Origin: Collinsella sp.
GTDB lineage: Bacteria > Actinomycetota > Coriobacteriia > Coriobacteriales > Coriobacteriaceae
Length of the DNA: 23,758 nucleotides
Direction: 5' to 3'
NCBI GenBank assembly: GCA_022720335.1
Contig: JAIHVJ010000031.1
Coordinates: forward strand, 1-23,758
Shown: positions 15,496 to 23,418 of the stretch, piece after piece
How positions within the stretch are numbered: position 1 is the first letter of the stretch
Layout: every line of letters starts with the position of its first letter
The notes under the pieces: model-generated
Told to the model about the DNA's origin: nothing
Seen by the model: the letters and a program-made list of their open reading frames with translations, nothing else
The model's database searches: none
Translations under genes and position numbers: made by a program

Positions 15496-16335
15496 ATGGC
15501 AGATTCCAAGGCAGAATATCCCGCTCCCGATTGCCTGGCGCCCGCCGCGATCGAGGCCAAGACCGAGGCCGCCGGCGTGACCAAGGCCAACCTGCCGGTC
15601 GCAAAGGCCTTTCTGTTGGCAATGTTCGCCGGCGCGTTCATTGCCTTCGGCGGCCTGTTCTTTACCGTGTTCTTGAGCGACAGCACGCTGGGCTGGGGTG
15701 CCCAGCGCGTCGTGGGCGGCCTGTGCTTTTGCCTGGGCCTGGTGCTCGTGCTGGTGTGCGGTGCCGAGCTGTTCACCGGCAACTCGCTCATGGTCTGCGC
15801 GCTCAAGAGCAAAAAGATCACCCTGGCTCAGATGCTCAAGGCATGGCTCGTCGTGTGGCTTGGTAACTTTGTCGGTGCCCTGTTCATCGTCTTTTTGGTG
15901 TACATGGCTGGCATTTACAAGCTCAACGGCGAGGCGGTCGCCAATTCCATGGTGAGCGTCGCCGCCGGCAAGGTGACGGTCGACTGGGTGACGATCTTCT
16001 TCCGCGGCATCCTGTGCAACATCTTTGTGTGCCTGGCTGTTTGGATCGGTACCGCTGGCAAGACCGTGGTCGATAAGGTTGTGGGCATTCTGCTGCCCAT
16101 CGCCGCCTTTGTGGCCTGTGGTTTTGAGCACTGCGTCGCCAACATGTACTTTTTGCCCATGGGCGCCGTGATGCACGCGTGCGGCTATGGTGCCAAGGTC
16201 GCCGGCGCCGATGCGCTCAACGCCGCGGGCATTGCGTTTAACCTGTCCGCCGCCACGCTGGGCAACATCGTGGGCGGCGCGGTTCTGGTCGCGCTCGGCT
16301 ACTGGTTTATCTACGCCAAGAAGTCCGAGGCGTAA
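15496..16335 (+). CDS. focA: Formate/nitrite transporter family channel (FocA-like)
   Basis: A 279-residue membrane protein of the FNT family, which forms pentameric channels for formate. Family signatures are AKAFLLAMFAGAFIAFGGLF near residues 37-56, CGAELFTGNSLM with Thr94, FFRGILCNIFVCLAVW, and ACGFEHCVANMYFLPMG with His212, the gating histidine counterpart of FocA His209. Six membrane segments fit the family. ATG 15496 is preferred over an upstream in-frame ATG (15463) because AGGAAAGAAG (15478-15487) precedes it at good spacing and alignment begins there. It is the last gene of the FHL operon and is followed by a hairpin. Substrate is inferred from context: formate import to FdhH, or export when FHL is off. 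Confidence 0.9.
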   Translation: MADSKAEYPAPDCLAPAAIEAKTEAAGVTKANLPVAKAFLLAMFAGAFIAFGGLFFTVFLSDSTLGWGAQRVVGGLCFCLGLVLVLVCGAELFTGNSLMVCALKSKKITLAQMLKAWLVVWLGNFVGALFIVFLVYMAGIYKLNGEAVANSMVSVAAGKVTVDWVTIFFRGILCNIFVCLAVWIGTAGKTVVDKVVGILLPIAAFVACGFEHCVANMYFLPMGAVMHACGYGAKVAGADALNAAGIAFNLSAATLGNIVGGAVLVALGYWFIYAKKSEA

Positions 16336-16353
16336 TAAGCCGGAATGACGTAC

Positions 16354-16389
16354 GGGCCTCCCGAGGGGCGTTTGCCTTTTGGGAGGCTC
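16354..16389 (+). terminator. Probable intrinsic terminator after focA
   Basis: GGGCCTCCC (16354-16362) pairs with GGGAGGCTC (16381-16389), with one G-U pair. The enclosed GGGGC/GCCTT can extend the helix. The following TCTTCGTGTCTTG is only moderately T-rich. It lies 19 nt after focA and probably ends the hyf message. Some read-through into the downstream oxidoreductase gene cannot be excluded. Confidence 0.6.
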
Positions 16390-16495
16390 TTCGTGTCTTG
16401 CTGCGGTGGATGCTGCGGGCTTTGCGTCGCGGCAGCTGGTGGCAGAACTGTGGTGCGGTGGGGCTTGGACCCCTGAGCTGGAAGGAATAATCGAG

Positions 16496-18613
16496 ATGGC
16501 ATCGAGAGTTATGCATGACGGTCGCTCCGTGGTGACCACATGTGGGGGATGCTATGCCGATTGCGCCTTTGCAGCCCATGTTGAGGATGGGCGTGTGGTG
16601 GCCGAGTTGCCGGTGCCGGGGCACCCGTGCGCGACGCGTGCCCTGTGCGCCCGCGGGCGCCATCGCCTGGCAATGCCGTTTGACGAGCGCGACCGCATCG
16701 TGTATCCCATGCGTCGGCGAGCTGATGGCTCGGGGTTCGATGCGATTTCGTGGGACGAGGCGTTTGCTCAGATTGCCGAGCGTCTTTTGGGGATTGTTGA
16801 CGAGTGCGGGCCCCGTGCGCTGGGCATGACGCTCGGCGTTCCCTCGTTCGACCGCTACTGGGCCTATCGCTTTATGCATGCGCTGGGTTCGCCCAACGTG
16901 TACGGTGCCGATGGCGCCTGCGAGGTAAGTCGTCTCACCGGATGGGAGCACAGCCTGGGCTACAGCCCCGCCTCCGACCTTGCGCATACCGACTGCATCA
17001 TGTACCTGGGGCGTTCCATCGTCGATTCATCGACGATGGGGGCCGTTGATGCGCTCAACGATGCCCGTCGACGTGGGGCGAAAATCATCGTGGTTGACCC
17101 TCGGCGCAGCGGCTCGGCCGCGCTTGCCGATCGCTGGCTGCGCGTGCGCCCGGGCTGCGATTTGGCCCTGCTGTTGGGCATCGCACATGTGCTGATTGCC
17201 GAGAACCTGTACGACCACGACTTTGTGGCCCGCTATACCACGGGTTTTGATGAGCTGGCGCAGGCGGCTGGCGCTTGGACGCCCGAGTGGGCCGAGTCCA
17301 TGTGCGACGTGCCGGCAGATGACATCCGCGCGACGGCGCGCGACCTGGCTGCTGCGGCGCCTGCCGCCGTTGTCGACGCGGGCTTTCACGGTGGCATTGG
17401 CATTGCGTATGCCAACAGCACCCAGACGGCGCGCGCTATCTGCCTGGTTGATGTGCTGTTAGGCTGCCTGGGGCATGCGGGCGGCGCGCTCAATCCACCC
17501 ACACCGCTTGCGCTGGGCGACCTTGATCCCGCACGCTTTGCGACGCCGCCGGTGCCGCGCATGTCCAAGCTGGGGTCCGAGCGCTATCCACTGGTCGATT
17601 CGGTGCGTGGCCTGTGTACGACCATCGGTCAGTCGATTCTTGCCGGCGATTTGCGTGGGCTCATCGTTTATGCCAGTAACCCCGGTGCGGGCTATGGCAA
17701 TGCACAGGCTTGGTTGAGTATTTTGCAGCAGCTCGACTTGCTCGTGACGATTGATATTCGCTGGTCCGAGACGGCGCGCGCTTCCGACTTCGTGCTGCCC
17801 GATGTGACGTATCTGGAGGCCGACCGCGGCGTGGGTACGATCGTGGGTCGCAACGACGCGCGCGTGTTCTACCGCAACGCCGTGCTGCCCATTTTGCATG
17901 ACGACACACGTCCCGGTCGGGAGATTTTTGCCGGTCTGGCGCAGGCGTGTGGCGTGGGCGAGTACTTCCAGTTTACGTCTGACAATCTGGCGGCTGCCCA
18001 GGTGGCGCCTTTTGGGATCGAACTAGACGAGCTCAAGGAGCGCGGCTGGGCCGATACAGGCATGGCGCTGCCGATGCGCACGGGCGAGCCGGTGATTCCC
18101 TTGAACGGCAGCAAGATCGCGCTGGCAAGCGACGTATGGGAACGAGCCGGCCTGGGTCGTGTACCCAACTGGATCGCTCCCATGGTTGAGCCCGGCCCAG
18201 GAATGTTTCGCCTCATTAGCGGCAACCGTCCCTTTGAGTCGCATACCTCGCGCAGACTCGCGGCCCAAGGTGCCGCCGAGGCGGGTTCCGACTTGGACGC
18301 CGTGCAGATGAATGCCGATGTTGCCGCACGCATGGGCATCGCCAATGGCGAGGTCGTGGAACTCGTGAGCGATATGGGCCGCGACCGCGTGCGCGTGGAG
18401 ACGACGCCGTATCTGCATCCGGCGTGCATCTTCACCTCGGCCACTCCCGGTGGGCGTTCGTTTGGTGCCGATGCCGTTGGCGCTCAAGCCTTGGGCGTGG
18501 GCCCGCTCGACCATACGCCGTTGCGTTGGGACCCGTTGACGGGTGCCGCGCTCACCCAGGAAAACGCCGTTCGCGTGGAAAAGATTGTCGCGCGCGGGGA
18601 TAATGACGAGTAA
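16496..18613 (+). CDS. Solitary molybdopterin oxidoreductase, Cys-ligated
   Basis: A 705-residue protein of the DMSO-reductase superfamily. Cys16, Cys19, Cys23 and Cys51 fit the CxxCxxxC-x27-C motif for one [4Fe-4S] cluster. GADGACEVSRLTG supplies Cys142 as likely molybdenum or tungsten ligand. IIVVDPRRSGSAALAD and SNPGAGYGNAQAW fit the cofactor domains, and LISGNRPFESHTSRR begins the C-terminal dinucleotide-binding domain. There is no Tat signal, so it is predicted cytoplasmic, unlike thiosulfate or polysulfide reductases. No iron-sulfur or membrane partner is encoded next to it. The ATG at 16496 follows GGAAGGAATAATCG; an upstream open stretch covers the terminator and was rejected. Substrate is unknown: a formate dehydrogenase-like, sulfur-compound, or hydratase/hydroxylase-type reaction are all possible. 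It sits between focA and selA although it is not itself a visible selenoprotein. Confidence 0.8.
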   Translation: MASRVMHDGRSVVTTCGGCYADCAFAAHVEDGRVVAELPVPGHPCATRALCARGRHRLAMPFDERDRIVYPMRRRADGSGFDAISWDEAFAQIAERLLGIVDECGPRALGMTLGVPSFDRYWAYRFMHALGSPNVYGADGACEVSRLTGWEHSLGYSPASDLAHTDCIMYLGRSIVDSSTMGAVDALNDARRRGAKIIVVDPRRSGSAALADRWLRVRPGCDLALLLGIAHVLIAENLYDHDFVARYTTGFDELAQAAGAWTPEWAESMCDVPADDIRATARDLAAAAPAAVVDAGFHGGIGIAYANSTQTARAICLVDVLLGCLGHAGGALNPPTPLALGDLDPARFATPPVPRMSKLGSERYPLVDSVRGLCTTIGQSILAGDLRGLIVYASNPGAGYGNAQAWLSILQQLDLLVTIDIRWSETARASDFVLPDVTYLEADRGVGTIVGRNDARVFYRNAVLPILHDDTRPGREIFAGLAQACGVGEYFQFTSDNLAAAQVAPFGIELDELKERGWADTGMALPMRTGEPVIPLNGSKIALASDVWERAGLGRVPNWIAPMVEPGPGMFRLISGNRPFESHTSRRLAAQGAAEAGSDLDAVQMNADVAARMGIANGEVVELVSDMGRDRVRVETTPYLHPACIFTSATPGGRSFGADAVGAQALGVGPLDHTPLRWDPLTGAALTQENAVRVEKIVARGDNDE

Positions 18614-18665
18614 TTGACTCAGCTGATGTATTCGACTGATCCACGTTTCTTTTGAAAGGCCGCAC

Positions 18666-20123
18666 ATGAGCGATAGCCAGAACATGTCCGATGAGGTGCG
18701 CGCCCGTCTGCGCGCCATTCCTTCCGTCAACGAGCTGCTTGCCGAGTGGCCGGTAGTGAAGGCGGCGGGGGAGACCTGCGACGCGGTGGTGCATGCCGCC
18801 GTCACGGCCGAGCTCGACGAGGAGCGCGCCGCGATTCGTGCCGGCGCCGCTCCGCGCTCTAAGCGCGAGCTGGCCTCGGCCATCGAGTGGCGTGCGCATC
18901 GCTCCGCGCTGCCGAGCTTGCGTCCTGCCGTCAACGCTACGGGCGTGGTCATCCATACCAACTTGGGTCGCGCCCCACTCGCGGAGTCGGCCGCCAAGGC
19001 CGTGGCCGAGGTTGCGCGCGGGTATAGCACGCTCGAGTACAGCGTCGACACCTGCTCGCGCGGGTCGCGCAAGGAGCATGCCGCGCAGCTCATCCGCTCA
19101 CTTACCGGTGCCGAGGACGCGCTCGTGGTCAACAACAATGCCGCCGCGGTGCTGCTGGTGCTTGCCACCCATGCCGCGGGCAAAGAGGTTATCGTCAGCC
19201 GCGGTGAGCTTGTCGAGATTGGCGGCAGCTTCCGCATCCCCGACGTCATGGCGGCCTCGGGCGCCAAACTCGTCGAGGTCGGCGCCACCAACCGCACGCA
19301 TCTGGGCGACTACGAGCGCGCCATCACGCCCGAAACGGCCATGATCCTGAAGGTTCATCCTTCTAACTATCGCATCGAGGGTTTTCACGAGGAAGTGAGC
19401 TCAAAGGAGCTCGCCGCTCTGGCCCATAAGCACGGCCTGCTGTTCTATGAAGACCAGGGGTCGGGCGCGCTGCTGCCCGATGACATCCTGGTGCGCGGCG
19501 GCGAGGAGCCCACGCCGGCTTCGGTCGCGGCGGGGCTCGATCTGGTGTCGTGCTCGGGCGATAAATTGCTCGGTGCCGCGCAGGCGGGCATTATCATGGG
19601 TCGTCGCGATCTGGTCCAGGCCTGCGGCGCACATCCGCTCATGCGCGCTCTGCGTCCGGGCAAACTGGCTCTGTCGGCGCTCGAGGCCACGCTGCGTATC
19701 TACATGGATGGCGCCGATGTCGCCCATCGCGATATTCCGGTGCTCAGCATGCTTACGCTGCCGCAGGCTCATCTGGAGCGACGTGCCCGCAAGCTGCGCG
19801 ATCGTATGGTCGCCGGGCTCGATAAGGCCGGTTGCCCGTGCGCCGTTGCGTTGGAGATTGTCGAGGAGTCCTCGACGCCCGGTGGCGGTTCGCTTCCTAC
19901 CGTTGAACTGCCGTCGATGTGCGTTGCCGTGCGTCTTGTTGACGAGCGCCTGACGGTCGACGCGCTCAAGCGCTCGCTTGTCCAGGACTTCGACACGCCG
20001 GTTGTCACGCGAACCTCGCACGATCGCATTTTGTTTGATGTGCGCACACTCGTGGGCGACCGTGATATCGAGACAGCGGCGTCGACGCTTGCCGCATGCG
20101 TTGCCAAGGCGGTGCGCCGATGA
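18666..20123 (+). CDS. selA: L-seryl-tRNA(Sec) selenium transferase
   Basis: A 485-residue PLP enzyme that converts seryl-tRNA(Sec) to selenocysteyl-tRNA(Sec) using selenophosphate. Visible landmarks are PAVNATGVVIHTNLGRAPLA (residues 87-106), YSTLEYSVDTCSRGSR, VVNNNAAAVLL, and VSCSGDKLLGAAQAGIIMGR with Lys300 as the PLP Schiff-base lysine (Lys295 in E. coli). Length is near the ~463 of E. coli. The start ATG has AAAGG upstream; a second Met six codons in is less favoured. A TTGACT at 18614-18619 could be a -35 element but no good -10 follows, so the promoter is unresolved. The stop overlaps selB by four bases (ATGA), implying coupled translation. Its amino-acceptor tRNA is encoded just after selB. 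Confidence 0.96.
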   Translation: MSDSQNMSDEVRARLRAIPSVNELLAEWPVVKAAGETCDAVVHAAVTAELDEERAAIRAGAAPRSKRELASAIEWRAHRSALPSLRPAVNATGVVIHTNLGRAPLAESAAKAVAEVARGYSTLEYSVDTCSRGSRKEHAAQLIRSLTGAEDALVVNNNAAAVLLVLATHAAGKEVIVSRGELVEIGGSFRIPDVMAASGAKLVEVGATNRTHLGDYERAITPETAMILKVHPSNYRIEGFHEEVSSKELAALAHKHGLLFYEDQGSGALLPDDILVRGGEEPTPASVAAGLDLVSCSGDKLLGAAQAGIIMGRRDLVQACGAHPLMRALRPGKLALSALEATLRIYMDGADVAHRDIPVLSMLTLPQAHLERRARKLRDRMVAGLDKAGCPCAVALEIVEESSTPGGGSLPTVELPSMCVAVRLVDERLTVDALKRSLVQDFDTPVVTRTSHDRILFDVRTLVGDRDIETAASTLAACVAKAVRR

Positions 20124-22087
20124 GTGAGGTTCAAGCGCTGGTGGAGTGTCCCGTTATCATAGGTACGGCGGGCCACGTCGACCACGGTAAGTCGGCACTC
20201 ATCGAGGCACTGACGGGTAAAAACCCCGACCGCCTGGAAGTTGAGCGTCGTCGCGGCATGACGGTTGAGCTTGGCTTTGGCGAGCTGGCGCTGCCGAGTG
20301 GCAAGATCGTGGGCCTGGTCGACGTGCCGGGGCATGCACACTACCTGCGCGCCATGGTGCAGGGTGCGACGGGTATCGACGTTGCCGTGTTGGTGGTCTC
20401 TGCCGTTGAGGGTGTAATGCCGCAGACGCGCGAGCACGTGCATGTGCTGGAGCTGCTGGGCGTCACGCATATGGTGGTCGCGCTGACGATGTGTGACCTG
20501 GCCGACGCCGAGATGACCGAGCTTGCCGAGCTCGACGTCGATGATTTTTTGTCGGGTACCGTGTTTGCGGACGCGCCGATCGTACCCGTGTCGTCCAAGA
20601 CCGGCGCGGGGATCGATGACCTGCTGGCTGCGCTCGACGAGCAGGTTGCCGCTTGCTGGGATTCCTGCCGCGACCGTGCCGAGCGCACCGATGCCGCGCC
20701 GCGTCTGCCCATCGACCGCTGCTTTACGATCAAGGGCGCCGGTACCGTGGTGACGGGAACGTTGCACGATGCGCCCGTCGCGGTGGGGGATGAGCTCGTC
20801 GCGCTGCCGTCGCGTACGGTCTGTCGCGTGCGCGGGATTCAGGTGCATGGCGATACGCCGCGAGCACTGCCCGGACAGCGCGTGGCGCTCAACTTGGTGG
20901 GCGATGGTGTCGCCGCGCTCGATCGCGGTGAGATGCTGGGCGTGGCGGGCCACTTTGGCCAGACGATGCGCTTTATGATGACGTTTACGTATTTGGGTCG
21001 CGAGGGAGCTAAGCCGCGTGTGCTCGAGTCGGGTGCGCGTGTGCACGTGATGGCGGGTACGGCTGAGGTCGTCGGCCGTATCATGCTCATGGAGGGCGAG
21101 GCCCCCATGACGGTGGGAGAGACGCGAGTGGTGCAGGTACGCTTGGAGGAACCGCTGCCGCTGCGCGCCGGAGACCATGCCGTGGTGCTGTCGTATTCGC
21201 CCGTTATGCTCATCGGCGGCGGGCGCGTGCTGCTTTCGCGCTGCCGTCGTTCGCGCGAACTTACTGAGGGGGAGCGCGCGCTGCTTGCAGCGCTTGAGGC
21301 CGGCGATGCCGTCGCTGGTGTGGACGCGTGGCTGGCGCTGCAGATGTTGCCAGTCGTGGTAGCCGACGTTGCCGCGGCGCTAGATCTTCTTTCCGGTGAG
21401 GCCGATGCCGCGCTGAAAGAGTTGGTGGCGCGAGGTGCTGTTTGCGAGCTTGCCGGCTCGGGCGATGCGCTGTATGTGAATGCCGCCGCGCTCGATGCCG
21501 CCATGGACGTGCTTGCGGCGACCCTGACCGCTATGCACGCGGCTGCCCCCAAGGAGACGGGCTTTACGCCCGGCGCCGTTGCCCATGCTGCGTGGCCTGC
21601 CGCTGACGATGCAGTTGCCGCAGCCCTGATTTCCGAGGGCTGCTCGCGCGGCGTGTGCGCCGCCGAGGGCGCCGAGGTATTCGATCCGCATTCGGCTGCC
21701 GCGGCGGCACGCGTGGTGCGAGAGGCTTGCGAACGTATCGTTGCCTTGCTGGACGAAGCTGGCCTCGATGCACCGACGTTGCCCGAGGTGGGCGAGCAGC
21801 TGCAGCTCGATCGCGACACCATGACGCGTGCCCTGCGCGAGCTTTCGCTCAACCGCTCGATCGTGAAGGTCGAGCGCGACGTTGCCCTGTCCGCTGCCGC
21901 CGAGGCCCATGCACGCGAACTCGTCGCCGCCGCCATTGAGGCAGCCGGCGGCGCTGCCACCACGAGCGTGCTGCGCGAGGCCCTGGGCGTGTCGCGCAAA
22001 CGCGCCATCAGCATCTTGGAGCACCTGGATGCCGTGCGCTTTACGGTGCTCGATAAGGAGGCCGGCGGCCTGAGGTCCCTGCGCTAG
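20120..22087 (+). CDS. selB: Selenocysteine-specific translation elongation factor
   Basis: A 655-residue GTPase that carries Sec-tRNA to UGA codons marked by a SECIS hairpin. G1 is GTAGHVDHGKS (residues 15-25), the switch region is KNPDRLEVERRRGMTVELGF, and G3 is DVPGH (68-72). The G4 motif reads TMCD (123-126), where SelB normally has TKxD; loss of the lysine is unusual. After the G and EF-Tu-like domains come the C-terminal winged-helix repeats (from about residue 390), ending in DRDTMTRALRELSLNRSIVK and GVSRKRAISILEHLDAVRFT, which read the SECIS RNA. ATG 20120 overlaps the selA stop. Met codons further upstream lie within selA. The neighbouring fdhF SECIS is a likely physiological target. 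Confidence 0.95.
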   Translation: MSEVQALVECPVIIGTAGHVDHGKSALIEALTGKNPDRLEVERRRGMTVELGFGELALPSGKIVGLVDVPGHAHYLRAMVQGATGIDVAVLVVSAVEGVMPQTREHVHVLELLGVTHMVVALTMCDLADAEMTELAELDVDDFLSGTVFADAPIVPVSSKTGAGIDDLLAALDEQVAACWDSCRDRAERTDAAPRLPIDRCFTIKGAGTVVTGTLHDAPVAVGDELVALPSRTVCRVRGIQVHGDTPRALPGQRVALNLVGDGVAALDRGEMLGVAGHFGQTMRFMMTFTYLGREGAKPRVLESGARVHVMAGTAEVVGRIMLMEGEAPMTVGETRVVQVRLEEPLPLRAGDHAVVLSYSPVMLIGGGRVLLSRCRRSRELTEGERALLAALEAGDAVAGVDAWLALQMLPVVVADVAAALDLLSGEADAALKELVARGAVCELAGSGDALYVNAAALDAAMDVLAATLTAMHAAAPKETGFTPGAVAHAAWPAADDAVAAALISEGCSRGVCAAEGAEVFDPHSAAAAARVVREACERIVALLDEAGLDAPTLPEVGEQLQLDRDTMTRALRELSLNRSIVKVERDVALSAAAEAHARELVAAAIEAAGGAATTSVLREALGVSRKRAISILEHLDAVRFTVLDKEAGGLRSLR

Positions 22088-22102
22088 ATTGGCTGCTCGG
22101 TT

Positions 22103-22111
22103 TGGTAAAAT
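22103..22111 (+). promoter_or_regulatory. Extended -10 promoter of selC
   Basis: TGGTAAAAT matches the extended -10 form TGNTATAAT in all but one of the defined positions. It lies 12 nt before the first base of the tRNA, so a start at about 22118-22120 leaves a very short leader. No good -35 at 17 bp is seen, which is normal for extended -10 promoters. selC can thus be transcribed apart from selAB. Confidence 0.55.
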
Positions 22112-22123
22112 ACCGCCGCACTT

Positions 22124-22220
22124 GGGAACGGATGGGCTCCGGTGGGCTCCGCGGTCCTCAAAACCGTTGCGAGGCGTGCAAAACGTCTTGGATGTGTTCG
22201 ATTCACATACGTTCCCGCCA
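22124..22220 (+). tRNA. selC: tRNA-Sec (anticodon UCA)
   Basis: A 97-nt tRNA with encoded CCA. The acceptor strand 22124-22131 pairs with 22209-22216 over seven bases; the eighth pair typical of bacterial tRNA-Sec is a G-A apposition. The D stem has six pairs (GGGCTC 22134-22139 with GGGCTC 22144-22149, G-U pairs allowed) around loop CGGT. The anticodon stem GCGGT/ACCGT (22151-22155, 22163-22167) closes loop CCTCAAA with anticodon UCA at 22158-22160. A long variable arm has seven pairs (22171-22177 with 22183-22189), and the T arm is ATGTG/CACAT with loop TTCGATT. The base before the anticodon (position 33) is C, where almost all tRNAs have U. G22217 is the discriminator, followed by CCA. Confidence 0.96.
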
Positions 22221-22229
22221 TACGCTACC

Positions 22230-22284
22230 AGCGCTTTTGTGCTCGCGGTCTTACTGCGTGCCGCAAAGGCGCTGTTTTGTTTTT
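22230..22284 (+). terminator. Intrinsic terminator of selC
   Basis: AGCGCTTTTGTG (22230-22241) pairs with CGCAAAGGCGCT (22262-22273) over twelve positions including two G-U pairs, followed by the T-tract TTTTGTTTTT from 22275. It lies ten bases after the tRNA CCA end. The remaining 90 nt to mobA contain no gene or clear promoter that I can see. Confidence 0.8.
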
Positions 22285-22374
22285 GTACGGGTCCGCCGTG
22301 TCGTCTGTCATGTCGTCTACGGTATTTGCCCCGTGCGCTGGATTTTGAACGTGCCGATGGAGGTGTTTTGCCGT

Positions 22375-23007
22375 ATGACTACCGTAAGACGTGCCGATCT
22401 TTCTTGTGTCGTCCAGGCGGGCGGGCTGTCCTCGCGCATGGGCTGCGATAAGGCCCGCATGGCGTTTTGCGGCGAGCCGCTCATCGAGCGCGTGCTGGGC
22501 CGGCTGGCGCCAGTTGCCGACGAGTTGGTCGTGACGACGTCGCGTCCCAGCGAGCTGGCCTACCTTGAGGAGCGCGCGTTTGGCGGCCTGGTGCCGCGTG
22601 TGGTGGCGGACCTTGAAGGGTCGGCGGGCGCCATGCGCGGCATCGCGAGCTCGTTGACCGCGGCCCGATTGCCGCTCGTGGCGATTGTCGCCTGCGATAT
22701 GCCGTTTGTCTCGCCGGATCTCATCGGCGCGCTTGCCGATCATGTTGAGGCCGAGGCGCTCGATGTGTGCGTGCCGCGCGAGGAGCGGGGGATTGAGCCG
22801 CTTTGCGCCGTCTGGCGCCGTGACGCGTGTGCGCCGGTTGCCCAAGAGCTGCTCTCCTGCGACCGCCAACGCATTCGCTGCCTGATCAATCGCGTTCAAG
22901 CTGGTTATATGGATGAGCCGCAGATTGTTAAGGTCGCCGGCTCGACGCTCTGCTTCGAAAACGTCAATACGCCCGAGGAGTTTACGGCGGCCGAGTTGCT
23001 CGCCTAG
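22375..23007 (+). CDS. mobA: Molybdenum cofactor guanylyltransferase
   Basis: A 210-residue cytoplasmic nucleotidyltransferase that attaches GMP to molybdopterin, making the MGD cofactor needed by FdhH and by the solitary oxidoreductase. The N-terminal GTP-binding loop is QAGGLSSRMGCDKA (residues 14-27), and LPLVAIVACDMPFVSPDLIG contains the metal-binding Asp of the family. VPREERGIEPLCAVWRRDA and the C-terminal FENVNTPEEFTAAE are also MobA-like. ATG 22375 was chosen with GGAGG 11 nt upstream; an in-frame ATG at 22357 has no ribosome site. The MobA family is broad, so another nucleotidyltransferase is possible, but the neighbours favour this call. Confidence 0.87.
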   Translation: MTTVRRADLSCVVQAGGLSSRMGCDKARMAFCGEPLIERVLGRLAPVADELVVTTSRPSELAYLEERAFGGLVPRVVADLEGSAGAMRGIASSLTAARLPLVAIVACDMPFVSPDLIGALADHVEAEALDVCVPREERGIEPLCAVWRRDACAPVAQELLSCDRQRIRCLINRVQAGYMDEPQIVKVAGSTLCFENVNTPEEFTAAELLA

Positions 23008-23022
23008 ACGATTGGAGTTGCC

Positions 23023-23418
23023 ATGTCTCAAGATATTTGCCCCGACACGGGAGAGCCTTGCACTTGCGATGGTTCCGAGCCCTGTACATGCGGCTGCGGT
23101 GGCTGTGGACATACCGCGGAAGAGGAAACGGCCGCCGCGGCGTATCGCGAGGCACACCGCGAAGGCCCGTCCGGTGATGCCCTCGACCACGAGCGCAAGA
23201 TTATCGTGTCGTTTGATAGCACCTTCGATGTGATGGAATGCGAGCAGCTGTGCCTTGCCGCCGGTGTGCCCGGGCGCATCATGCCGCTTCCCGGCTCCAT
23301 CACCGCCGGCTGCGGGCTGTGCTGGGCCATGCCGTTCTCGGGCGACACCCTCGCCGCCTTCCGCGCTGTCACCGAGGGCCGCGTAACCCCCGCCGACTAC
23401 CACCAGCTCGTCCTCTAA
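23023..23418 (+). CDS. Cys-rich protein with DUF3343 (putative Se/S carrier-like) domain
   Basis: A 131-residue protein in two parts. Residues 1-30 contain seven cysteines (6, 13, 15, 21, 23, 25, 28) in CxC and CGCGGCG patterns that could bind a metal. Residues ~58-131 match the small DUF3343 family, which I recall is described in Pfam as a putative Se/S carrier-like domain: KIIVSFDSTFDVMECEQLCL, GVPGRIMPLPGSITAGCGLC, with Cys97 and Cys100 in the conserved CG segment. It starts 15 nt after mobA with GGAG upstream, so the two probably share a message. Close to selA, selB and selC, a role in selenium or sulfur delivery is an attractive inference, but nothing in the sequence proves it. The charged segment 31-57 looks like a linker. 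Confidence 0.75.
   Translation: MSQDICPDTGEPCTCDGSEPCTCGCGGCGHTAEEETAAAAYREAHREGPSGDALDHERKIIVSFDSTFDVMECEQLCLAAGVPGRIMPLPGSITAGCGLCWAMPFSGDTLAAFRAVTEGRVTPADYHQLVL

Noticed and set aside
16917..16925. Possible selenoprotein status of the orphan molybdopterin enzyme
   Set aside because: The ligand position reads TGC (Cys142) with an uninterrupted frame; there is no UGA.
22102..22374. Long N-terminal extension of mobA running through the tRNA-Sec gene
   Set aside because: It would cross selC and its terminator; the MobA domain starts just after ATG 22375, which has its own GGAGG.
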